Shown one piece after another: positions 31,838 to 42,412 of a stretch of 64,000 nt of DNA. The position numbers and the translations under genes are program-made. Below the pieces are notes generated by a model. It ran no database searches. It was not told the DNA's origin and saw only the letters and a program-made list of their open reading frames with translations. This stretch comes from Gnetum montanum (taxonomy: Eukaryota; Streptophyta; Gnetopsida; Gnetales; Gnetaceae): assembly GCA_015680685.1 (NCBI GenBank), contig MNCI01015553.1, positions 72,831 through 136,830 on the forward strand. The letters run 5' to 3'. Numbering within the stretch: position 1 is the stretch's first letter; the number at the start of each line of letters is the position of its first letter.

Positions 31838-33471
31838 CTCTGTTTACTTGGTTATCAAAGCAGGAAAACTTGAAAATAGGTGTGGTGGCACATTAAATGC
31901 AAGGGTGGCCAAGGAATCTACTACGGTGTTCTCATTGCATGGCATGTGTTGAATGTCTGTTGTTGCAAATTATTTAAGTAAACTTTTGGCTAGGTCGCAA
32001 TAGGGCTGCAGATGAGTAGCTTTGCAGGCATAGACCTTAGTAATTTGATTGACAACGAGTTGTGAATCGCCTCGAATTGCAAAGTGTTGAATTTTTAATG
32101 CTTGGGTTGCTAAGAGGCCCTTGAGGATTCCTTCATACTCTACCATGTTGTTTGTATAGGGGAACATAAGGATGGAAGCTACAGTACCACCACACGTAGT
32201 TGAGGCATCATCGATATGCAAAGTAGCTTCAAGATGTAATGGGACAACATTGATGGTGCTAATGTGCTTGTCAAGGAATTCGGGTCCTATGGTTGTCCAA
32301 TTGTCGACGGGTGAGGTTGTCAGTTGCATAGCTATAGCTTGACCTTTCATCGATGATTGGATCACATAATGCAAATCGAATTCCATGGTTATGGCTTTCC
32401 ACTGAGCTATCCTACTGCTTTTGTATAGATTGTTTGTGATAGCCTGGAGTACATTACTTTTGAAAATGATGTTAACTTTGCTACAGAATAGATAATGCCT
32501 CCACTTTTTCAATGCAAACACTAGGGTGAGGCAATTTCTCTCCACCTCATTTTATTTTTCTTCATATGCTATCAATGCATAACTCAAGTAATACACTATA
32601 ATCTTAGAGTCATCATCTCTTTTATAACATAACAGTGCTGCGATAGACGTGTTTGAGGTGGCAAGGTAGATGTAAAAAGGCTTATCCCTCTGCGGTGGGT
32701 AAATAGTTGGGAGGCGTAAAAGCTCTTTCTTTAGATCATCGAAGGCTTGCTGGCATTGTGTTGTCCATTCAAAGTTAATTCCTTTCTTTACTAAGTGTTG
32801 CATGGGGTGTAACTTGTCAGTCAACTTTGCTATAAACCTTCTAATGAACTGTACCCTACCTTGCAACCCACATAGTTCTTTAAGGTTGGTAGGGGATGCT
32901 AGATTAGTGATGGCCTTAACTTTGTCAAGATCCACTTGTATTCCAGCCTCCAATACTACGAACCCTAGCATGCATCTGGTTCTTACCCCAAAGACACATG
33001 TTTTTGGATTAAAGCGTAAGTCATGCATCTGGCAGTGTTTGAGGACTACACTTATATCGTTGGGGTGATCAGAAACCTCTTTAGATTTGACCACTATGTC
33101 ATCCACGTAGTTGTTTAGTGTTTCTAGGATGTATTTGCTAAAGATGTATGTCATGGTTCTTTGGTACGTCGCTCTGGCATTTTTGAGTCCAAAGGGCATC
33201 ATAGTCATAGGTGTTTCAATGAGAGAGTCCTCAGTCAGAACCCTGGCCTCTAAATCTAAGGCTTGGAATAGATGTTCGGGCTAATTTGGGGATGTTTCTA
33301 AGGATGCTACAATGCTATCTATAGATGATTCCTTGTCTATTAACTCTAGGTTTAGTTATCTTGTAAGTTCGCCATGTGGACCTGTCAAGGCTAGAGGTGA
33401 AGAAAGATCATGATGCATGACCATTCTTGCTCAACCTACTACAATGAGATAAATGCCAAGTCAAGTGATAC
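31838..33471 (-). pseudogene. T1 RT (second half) and both RNase H domains
   Basis: The minus strand encodes MPFGLKNARATYQR, the catalytic YVDD (33098-33109), the connection region, gypsy RNase H (ERNCLTLVFALKKW, SRIAQWKAI), then the second RNase H with LHIDDAST, NNMVEYEGILKGL and IRGDSQLVVNQI, all acidic residues kept. Relative to T2 about 545 bases are missing just upstream of MPFGLKN, removing the DFR and DGFSSYNQI motifs, so the enzyme is dead. The N-terminal segment before RT (33214-33471) remains. An aligned 3' splice-like AG lies at 33472-33473. Confidence 0.88.
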
Positions 33472-33570
33472 CTATTTGTAGCAACAACACATAGTAAACA
33501 TTTTCAAAGCAATAATGAAATACGAAATAGTTGAAATAATGGTAAACTATGATATAGAGTTCGCTATCTA

Positions 33571-34224
33571 CTAGTTTAAGGTCGTAGCAGACCATCTGGA
33601 TGCAAAAGTTCAAAATTGCTAGTTTAAAGTCTTTGCGGACCACTAACTTTGTCGAGTTGTAAGTCATAATTTTTAGTTTAAGGTCTTTGTGGACTGCTAA
33701 CATGTTAGGCTTATAAGTCAAAAGTATTAGTTTAAGGTCTTTGCAAACTGCTAATGAGTTATGCTTGTAAATCATAACTATTAGTTTAAGGTCTTTGTGG
33801 ACCGCTAAAAGGCTGTTCTTGCAAATGCAAGAAGTATTAGTTTAAGGTCTTTATAGACTGCTAACAGGTTATGTCAAAAGTATTAGTTTAAGGTCTTTGC
33901 AAACTACTAATGAGTTATGCTTGTAAATGAGAACTATTAGTTTAAGGTCTTTATAGACCACTAATAGGCTATTCTTGCAAAGGTAACAAGTATTAGTTTA
34001 AGGTCTTTGCGGACCGCTAATGGGTTATGCTTGTAAATAAGAACTATTATTTTAAGGTCTTTGCAGACTGCTAATAGGCTATTCTTGCAAATGTAAGAAG
34101 TATTAGTTTAAGGTCTTTGTGGACTACTAACAGGTCGAAACTGTGAGTCAAAACTGCTAGTTTAAGGTCTTTGCAAACCGCTAACTGGTTATTCTTGCAA
34201 AGTGGTTAGTTTAAGGTGGCTCGA
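33571..34224 (+). repeat. hairpin-unit array E, between T1 RT and antisense gene
   Basis: Thirteen units at about 45-58-bp spacing, consensus TATTAGTTTAAGGTCTTTGC with GGACCGCTAAT following. At 33992-34021 the unit folds as outer stem ATTAG/CTAAT and inner stem GGTC/GACC with a six-base loop. It is the most regular array in the window. Confidence 0.92.
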
Positions 34225-34323
34225 AGTTTTTTGTCAGGACCACCTGCTATGATGCAAATAGTGTTGCTATGCTATGGTGGGAGTGCTACGCTATATAGAA
34301 CATTCCACATTAATCGGGGTGAG

Positions 34324-34391
34324 AAAATGACAAGTTCTTTTCACTGCATTGGCTATAAATAGGGGTTTACCCCTAGTAAACTTGTCATTTT
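34324..34391 (+). promoter_or_regulatory. promoter of T1 antisense gene, TATA box inside a perfect 13-bp inverted repeat
   Basis: TATAAATAG (34354-34362) reads toward the antisense gene. AAAATGACAAGTT (34324-34336) and AACTTGTCATTTT (34379-34391) are exact complements. Inside, just after the TATA box, AGGGG/CCCCT forms a second small palindrome. The T2 site keeps this layout with different arm sequence. Confidence 0.75.
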
Positions 34392-34492
34392 CAACATAAG
34401 AGCGCAAAGCCCACATCCAGAGCATAGAGAAGTTGTATTGATAAAGACCAAGATGATTTAGTGTAGTGACTAAGAAAGAATTTGCAACCAAG

Positions 34493-37400
34493 ATGATGGT
34501 ACCTAAAAGAGAATGCAAACACCCAGTGCTTGCCAAGGTGCATGAGGTGAAAGACATCCTAGGACATCTATAACAGGTGTGCATCATGGTACAAGAGGAG
34601 AATCCATTGGCCAAATAAGTTTCTATGCTAGCTTTGTTTTCCATATTGCTATTTTTCTCTCTACTTTCTGTTTTCATTTTTTTTGTTTTGAAAATCTACA
34701 TTTTCTATCATCGTTTTGGTTGCCATTTTTGGCTGTTACATTGTTGCTATTACCGATTTGGCTACGATGGGTGTATGGACACTATGCTAAGGTTACATGT
34801 AGTATTGCCCATACCACCATTGCCATGACTACATTGCCACAGAGGTTTAGGTGATTCTGGAAACCTAGCATGCGAATAGCGTAATGTACAACCCTTAGGA
34901 GGGTTTGGCCATGCATATGGCCTGACAGCGTAACACGTGTTTAACACAGCGTACTGTGAGTTGTTTTGCATGTCAAAGGATTTATTGAAACAACTACAGC
35001 ATATTAAATTCTTTCTTGTTTAAAATTCGTATTTAAATTTTTTGTTGCTACACTAGGCTAGTGTGTTGTAAGGATTTTAGGTCAATGCATTGGTGGTATC
35101 GCATTACTATGCTATTGCCCTTGTGGTTCTACTATACTACATGTAAGAAAATATTTACGCTACGTTATTTGTAAATAGCTAATCCTGTTATGCTACACAT
35201 GAACTTCACTCAAACATAATGTTAACATTTGTCATTGTGTTGTGTAGGGTGATGTTAAGGCCCATCTTGATTGTCCTAGAAATTGTAGGGGTTTTGTACT
35301 ACCTAAGCGAACCGATGGCCAACATCCCTTTGCCTCACACACGTGTGGAGTGGTAGGCGGTCTGGTTCCGGGAAGGCACACAGGACTTCCTATAATTCCT
35401 CCTCTAGCACTTTAGTGTGATTGTTCGGTCACACTTGTTGACAGAGGTAGTGACCGCAATTACAAAAATCCTATTTCTTGGGGAAAACCAAGGTATTCAA
35501 AATTTTTTGACCAATGGCGCAATTGGGGGTGAGTAGGCAGAAGGATCTAGTCAGCATCCAAAAAAATTGAGGTGTCTAACTTGGATTTGGAAAATGCCTG
35601 AATATAATTTCTACCACCTTTACAACACATTGTTCATTGCTCGTTACATGGAAACCTATTTTCAAAACCCACCAGGAACCGTTTATTGTGTTAGTAGGTG
35701 AGTTCTGTAAACATATTTATTATGTTATGCAATGCATGCTACACTAGGAAAAAATGTTAACATTGTATGGTTTTTGTTATGTGTTACTAGGTTTTATATC
35801 GGCAAGAGTGGGCTTCATAGTGATACTGATGCCTTGGCCTTGGCACAGATGGTGGTGCAGGAGTTTTCCTCTGCTAAGAATATGTGCGCCGGTATGATAG
35901 GCCAATGCAGGGGTGAGTACAAAACCTATTCAACCTGATACTCCCAATTTTACAAGAGGTGTAAGGAGGTTGGTTGGTTAGATGGGGACTGGGCATCCCT
36001 TAGGCTAATCACCGTTGAAGATGTTTTGATGGATCTCCCACCATTTCTGTTGCTGTTTAAACTTGGTATGCTAGATCATGAATTGTTTGCATGTTTAAGT
36101 GTTATTTCTTTTTTAATGTTTTGTTTAATTTTTTACCTTTTCTTTTTGTAAACTGCTACAGTGGTGAAGAAATACTAGGAGATCACCGTGATCACCTCTA
36201 GGCATAACGAGGCTAACATTTATTTCAAGTATGGGGAAGTAGATGAGACCCAACGCTGGCTTTGCAACGGGGCCCCAAAATCACTTGTCAACAACCTTTG
36301 GAATACTGGGCTCATGGAATTATTCTTGTCCATGAACCCAAGCATCCCTGCTGTCAAGATGCTTGTCCTAGCCGACTCCTTTTCCAAGAGAACAAATTGC
36401 TTCCACACATGTATCCATGATGTGCTAGTGGTGCTTGAGGTTAATGACCAACTATTCATAGATCTCTTTAGTGTCCCTTTTGATGGTCTCCCCATGGGAG
36501 AAAAGATCAAAAAGGAGGCAAACCATCAAGGGGACATTGAGGAGTGGCTAGGGGCAGAGATGGACTACAAGGGGATCCATATTGAAGCGGCTACGTTGAG
36601 AGTGGCCAAAACAGTTTACCCCATCTTCCATGCTCGTGCTTTCCCCAAGCTACTCTCCCAAGGAAAAATAATTGGGATTGAGCAATCTTGGATAATAAGA
36701 GAGGTTATGGAAGAGGGGGCTCATTACAATTAGGCCAAGCATCTTTGTAAAGGTCTGTAGGTTGAAATGGTCAAGCTTTGTAGGAAGCCTGAATCCCATT
36801 TCAATGTGCATCATGCCTTCTTTGTGGCCTACTTGAGATGCTTCGCGAAATTCTTGGTAGTCCATGAGAGTGGATTCTAGGTGATGCAAAATCATAACCA
36901 AATTTCCAAACCATGGATTTTCCAAGTCTTTCGCACCACCCAATCCTAGGATCCCCCAGAAGCTATTGGGGAGTTGTTTTCAATGACGATTAGGGATCGG
37001 GTGGCTCGCAACTTCCATGGCCAAGAAGGCGTAAGAGAGTTTTCCCCTATGACTATGGGTAGTGTATCATAGGGGAAATGCCTCATTACAGAGATAGTGT
37101 CCACTAAGCTACAACGCAAAAGGTCTTGTCCGGTTGAGGAGCCTCCTTGTACGGACAAAGAAGGTGGGAAAAAACTACAGTTTAAGCTACGCAGAATACA
37201 ACCTTCCATCGGTAAGTGCATCTTCTTTATATTTTTTGTTTTGTTTATTTGGTTAATGCTTGTTATGCTGTGCTTTAAGTTAGTCTGCTTAGCATCTATT
37301 TTAAGTTATTCTACTTTTGCCTAATGTGAACACGTTTTGCTAGCACAGGAAGAAGAGGAAGAGGGAGAAGGAGAAGAGGTGATGGCCCCCAAAATGGGGG

Positions 37401-39120
37401 CAGCTAATAAAGATGTGGGGACCCTAGCCAAAAAGGAAAGGGCTCCGGTCAAGAAATAAGGAGCTCCCGCTACAAAAGAAGGGGCTCCTATCGATGAGGA
37501 AAATGCTCCTACTGATGAGAAGGATATTTTTTTCTGACAAGGAGGACTCTCTTGCTAATGAGGAGGATGCTCCTATGGATGAGGAAGATGCTGGTGCCCT
37601 AGAAAGAAGGGCCCTAACAAATAAAGAAGAGGCCCTTGTCGATTAGGATGGGACCTCTGCCGATGATCCCTTTCCTGAAAGTAGTTCAGCGTTGGAGGAG
37701 CAAATGAATGCAGAGGATGCTACCATGCTGCTACGTCAACAAGAAGGAGGGGAACTACAACTTGATGCTGGTGAGTTTGACTGCATATTTGATAGTATGT
37801 CGATGGGCGACCCCCCCACTATCACCCCTAAGGGTTTTCTAGGTAGGAGCCCTTACACTGTCATTTGCATTGCTCATAAGCTTTATTGTAGTCCTCTCGG
37901 TCATAACTAACACATTTTTTATGTGGTAGATACTACTGTTGACACTGTAGGACCTTCTTTGATTCGCCTGTGACCATGGGCCGAGACCCCTGATAAGTTT
38001 GCGTTCATGCAAGGGGTGGTCGATGAAATGATCGACCATCTAAGGTAGATGGATCTGGAAATGGGTAAGTGAAGTAGCTACGCTAGGCTTTAAAATTGCT
38101 ATGTTAGACTTTTCAGATTGCTAAAATTTGCTACGCTACTATGACTAATGCATTTTTGTGTGTGGTTGACAGCCTCTTGCCTAAAGTGGGACTCAAAACA
38201 AGTAGTCAAGGTCGACGTTGTGCCTACATTCCCACTGGAAGTAACCGAAGTACCTTATTGCATATACAATGAGGCTAGAAAAAGCACGTTGTACTCGACA
38301 CACTCCCTGTGGGAGTGCAAACGTGTAAATGAAGACCTGTGGAAGTAGGTCTAGAGGCTCAAGAAAGAGAAGGCCAATCTAACTGCCGAGGTGGGAGAGC
38401 TTCGCTTCAGGAATGAGTTCCTTTTGGCCCAAGATACCAACAATGGCAGTTGATGCATGACCGTCATTGATTATGCAAGATATTGGATGGCTATGCGGTG
38501 CAAAAACAAGGCCATGCATGAAATAATTGAGTAGCATATGTAGATGGACTTGTTGGCCTAGAAGAACCAAGATTGGAAAGATTATAGCACAAGAGTTTAT
38601 GAGTGGGGCTAGTCTCAGAAAAACCACAAGCATATGTATAAACTAAAATGTGTGACCTACTGTAAATAGTACCAGGATGCTTCTGTTAAGTTGTATACTC
38701 ATGAAGTGTTCTAGGATGTCATTGGTTCTTCTGGGGCTTACGATAAGTTCATGTAACAAGTGACAGTCAGTGAATCCCTTGAATGGAAAGTGAGTTTTCC
38801 CATGGGTGAGACTGCCATTGCCTCCTTTTCTCTAGGGCAATAGAGGTGGATGGTTGTTGAAAAGGAGAAAGTTGCAGTAGACGCTGACTTAGGAGATAGG
38901 CACTAGGCTGACATTACTGAAGAGGAGGTCTAGCAATGCCTCGGGACCAGTTTGTATCACATAACCCTTGAGTCACTTTCTTACGATGTAGCAATTTATT
39001 TTATTCTAGCATTTATTATGAGTCTAGCTGAGTACTTTAATCTTTGTGATACAGAATCTGGATGAAGAAGTAAGGCCCTCTGAGGGTGGGAACAATGATG
39101 CAGAGGAAGATGATGCATGA
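34493..39120 (+). pseudogene. T1 antisense gene, about eight exons, unrecognised product
   Basis: Plus-strand counterpart of 9165-13516. Predicted exons: 34493-34614 (donor decayed from GTAAGT to ATAAGT), 35248-35697, 35791-36065, 36162-37211, 37349-37842, 37930-38064, 38173-about 38982 (donor unclear) and 39055-39120. Protein features in order: QDFL-FLL-HFSVIVRS (exon 2), RGEYKTY and GWLDGDW (exon 3), a largely open exon 4 with DLFSVPFDGLPMGE and IIREVMEEGAHYN, a strongly acidic Glu/Asp/Ala-rich exon 5, KFAFMQGVVDEMIDHL (exon 6), a coiled coil with ANLTAEVGELRFRNEFLLAQ (exon 7), and a short acidic C-terminus ending in TGA. Exon borders and the peptide order match T2, which argues for a real spliced gene carried by this family. 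The function is unknown. Whether it acts on the element (packaging, silencing escape, regulation) is speculation. Confidence 0.75.
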
Positions 39121-39274
39121 TAGCAAGGGATCTTATTTGTATTTTTGAACAAATATTGCAAACATTATTTAATTGAGACTTTGAATGGAAAATGAATCAT
39201 GAAAAATTTTATTTTATTCTGGGTTTATGTATTATCTATGTTATCTATTTTTATCTTTCTTATCTTTTTTGTGT

Positions 39275-39560
39275 CTTAGTTTTAGACCATTTCGGGCCAT
39301 CGTGTAAATGCAGGGTGAAGAATTTTGCCAGTTTTAGGCCTTAGCAGGCTATGGGGGTGAAGTGGACGGAAAATTTTACTAGTTTTAGGCCTTAGTGGGC
39401 CATAACATAATGTACATAGAAACTTTTGCTATTTTTAGGCCTTAGTGGGCCACAGTGGTGTAATGTAAATGAAGGATTTTACTAGTTTTAGGCCTTATAG
39501 GCTGTGGGATGATATAAATGGATGATTCTACTAGTTTTAGGCATTAGTAGGCCGTAATGT
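39275..39560 (+). repeat. hairpin-unit array F, between T1 antisense gene and protease
   Basis: Six units of ACTAGTTTTAGGCCTTAGTG followed by GGCC, stem GGCC/GGCC with six-base loops such as TTAGTG, separated by 20-30 bases. It has the same stem type as array D of T2, which sits at the same module border. Confidence 0.88.
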
Positions 39561-39699
39561 AATGTGAACAGAGGACATGGGAACGATTTAAAAGAATACG
39601 TTAGGCACCTAGCGTAGATGAATGAATGTGATAGAAATAAGAAATAAATATATAACGAATGATAACCAGGTAGGAAGCAGTGGAGTTGCTACATTATAC

Positions 39700-40300
39700 G
39701 CAACTACTTTTTGATCCATCTTGGATTTGGTGAGATGTAGGGCTAAGAGGATTTACCATGACATTCTTCTACATCATCATCTTCCACTTAAAAAGGTAAC
39801 TCGGCCCACAAATTTTTTTTGAGCCGGCATGTTGGGTCGGCTCTTTTGTTAAACAGTTAGTATCGACGGAGATAGGTGCCTCATTCTTAGAGGTTATGAC
39901 CTCCAAACCCTACTCCATATCTACATTGTATATTACTTGTGTTGCCACCTCATCACTATGGATTACCACCTCCCTACCTGCATAGGGTAGATGGATTTCC
40001 TGATGTATGGATGAAGAGACAATCCTAAGTTGGGCTAACTAGGATCTCCCCAAGATCAGGTTAAACCTGGGCATCTCTTCCACCACGATAAATGTTGCAT
40101 TTGTGAAAAACTTGTCCCCTTCCACAAAGTCAATGTGGATAATGCCTTTCATCATGACCCATGCCTTGTTGAATTACTTCAACCATGATGTTGTCATGGG
40201 TTTGATATGGTCTACCAAACCCATTTTATCCATAATGGGGAATGGGATGATGTTCGTAGCAGCCTCATCATCAATGTGTACCCTTCGGATCTTATGTTGG
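39700..40300 (-). pseudogene. T1 protease and following segment
   Basis: Minus-strand protease fragment with VHIDDEAATN (active-site Asp kept, following Gly changed to Glu) and EEMPRFNLILGRS followed by a stop where T2 has Trp. The post-protease segment (39700-40000) matches T2 13991-14248, including LEVITSKNE-like residues. The frame ends just before array F. Confidence 0.82.
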
Positions 40301-40309
40301 CTAACTTGA

Positions 40310-41063
40310 ATTGTGATAAATAGATGTGCCATAGTTACCTAACCATTTTTAGGATCTTCCCTAATGAAATCATCATAGAATGTCAATTGGGATGGCTGTG
40401 GTTCTCCAGGCGTAGAAGGAATCATAACCGAATGAATTGCTTTCTCTTCTACTGGCATGTTCTCATCAAATGGTATTGCCATTCACATGTGAACCAAAGC
40501 CTCATAGTATGTGGTGGAAGTCATTATCAGGTCGTATAGGCTCAACATTATGTTCTTTTGTTTTAAATCTTTCTTGACCTAAGTTAGAGCACTTAAAAGG
40601 TCTTGTCCACCTTCCTGTTGTTTGCTATCCTTCTCCTCTTCCATTCATCCTAGGAGATGAATTTCCTGAGGAGGAACAGCTTCAGGTTTGGGATTAGACC
40701 CTTTCGGGCAAGGTGGTGATGATTGTGCATGCATAGCAGTGTTAAATTTTGTTGATGAGGATGTAGATGTAGAGGGCAAAGGGTAGGCTTGTAAGTACCT
40801 GGGGTGGTATGTCTTGCTACCGCTTCACCTGTCAAATGCTCTTCTCATTTCCTTTGATGAGAAGGTTGCAGTGTCGTCTTATGCAGGGTAGGGATGGTTG
40901 AGTGGTTTGTCCATTTGATGATGAACGGTGCTTGCGGTGTTAGTGTGGGTGGTTGTGTGATCTTGTTTATAGAAGATGCAAGGATGGATGTCTGAGGAGG
41001 GACCTTTAGGAACATTGGTTGTTGCAGCATTTTTTTAGCTGCTGCTGGTGTTGGTGCACTACA
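40310..41063 (-). pseudogene. T1 gag-protease linker
   Basis: Corresponds to the T2 linker. It holds a Pro/Thr-rich peptide (about 40650-41030) with the LKVPPQTS type of repeat and a decayed LSLYDLIMTS patch near 40540. No catalytic domain is seen. Confidence 0.6.
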
Positions 41064-42168
41064 CTAAGGCACGTGAACCACAAATGGCTGCTGAGGTGGT
41101 TTGGGATTACTATCTATGCCGATAGTGTTGATGATGTAGCTGACATTGTTGGCATTAAGTGGATCTATGTAAACATGCATAGATTGATTCTCGGGATGCA
41201 CAGGGTTTCTTTCATCTAGAACTAACTCCCCTTGATCAATCATTCTTTGAATGTCATCCTTTAATTCCAAACAGTAATCCATGTCATGACCACCCACTTG
41301 ATGGTAGTCACAGAATTTTTCCAACCTGTAATTCTTAGGAACTAGTGACTCATTGGGCAAAGCCAAGGAGGGGTTCCTAAGGAACTCATAGTACCATTGA
41401 TGCCTTTTGGTTATCTCCTTTGAGATCCGCTTGTGTTGAATGTACCCCACCCCAAGTAATTGCTTTAGAAGTTCTGAAGGCTTAATAGGTAGCAGGGTGT
41501 ACTTAGAGTGATCTTTACACTCGAAGTTAGGCTTAGGTGGGGTGGATGCTTGAGGTGTCGAGGTGGAGGGTTGAGCAGTGTTGCTTAGGTTGGATGTGGC
41601 GTTAGTTGGCACAGTGGCCACCTTCTTATTGTTTTTGTTATTGGGCTTGGCTTCATTTGCCAATGTGACCACTATGGTTGTTGCAGCCTTACCCTTCTGC
41701 TTGTCCTTCTTGATAAACATGTTCTTATATGCAACATAGGCCAGATCTTTACTTGCCTCAGCTGCATCTTGTATGCTCTTGGTCTGGGCAAAAGCCTGAC
41801 TAAGAGTTTGTGGAGTGAGATAATACAGTTTGGACTTAATGAAGTTGTTCACTACACCCTTAAATATCGCTAGTAGATGGGCCTCCATGATAGGCTCATA
41901 GATCTCATTCAGGGTAGCACTCCACCACTGTATAAATTTATTGATTGATTTTAGTGGATCTTTCTTTACGCTCATTAACTGATCTAGCATAGAGGAAATT
42001 GTAAAGTTTAGTTTGTTGCACCAAGCTCTTAGGTGATCAGTTTTGGATCCTAAGAGATCGACGTGGCCCTTGCACTAAGCTAGGTGGTTGCTCGACACCT
42101 GTGGTGCCCTGAACCAGAAAAGGGATCTTAATGTTTGAGGCAGTAATAGTGGTGGTTGAGGAAATCAT
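41064..42168 (-). pseudogene. T1 gag, internally deleted
   Basis: The ATG at 42166-42168 begins MISSTTTITAS, related to the T2 start. After about 55 residues the sequence jumps, near 41990-42000, to LDQLMSVKKDPLKS. This skips the part homologous to T2 16291-17596, about 1.3 kb including the first half of the gag core. The junction has a few bases of microhomology. The remaining 308-codon frame carries KSKLYYLTPQTLSQAF, a basic region and an intact variant knuckle CDYHQVGGHDMDYC, and is open throughout. Confidence 0.87.
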
Positions 42169-42387
42169 TTTCGTGAGGTTGAAAATAGTTTTCAAGGAAG
42201 AAAAAAGAAGAGATCAAGTGGCGATCAGAGGCTTTATATCCTATAGGGTTCCAAAAGAACCATCATTGTGACCAGCCTGTACCACATGACATTAAACAAC
42301 CACAAGGGTGTCACATTTATGATGATAGGAAATGGGGTATAGAGAATGTGCAGGACTACCCATGAGACACAAAAAGGGGCACCAAAA
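42169..42387 (-). other. T1 leader
   Basis: Untranslated leader between primer site and gag. It has one copy of the leader unit that is repeated four times in T2 (CAGCCTGTACCACA near 42271). Confidence 0.6.
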
Positions 42388-42406
42388 GGCCCTCCTTCTA
42401 GTGGCA
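42388..42406 (-). promoter_or_regulatory. T1 primer binding site, mutated
   Basis: Minus-strand TGCCACTAGAAGGAGGGCC. It matches the T2 and T3 sites except in the first six bases. Confidence 0.65.
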
Positions 42407-42412
42407 AAAAAT

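Noticed and set aside
33571-34224. CRISPR array
   Set aside because: Units are evenly spaced, but the spacers are related to each other, there are no cas genes, and the context is a plant retrotransposon with the same unit in six other places.
34579-34854. Plus-strand frame with Phe-rich membrane-like segment as part of the antisense protein
   Set aside because: It runs through the first intron, after a decayed GTAAGT donor. T2 has an unrelated T-rich intron in the same place.
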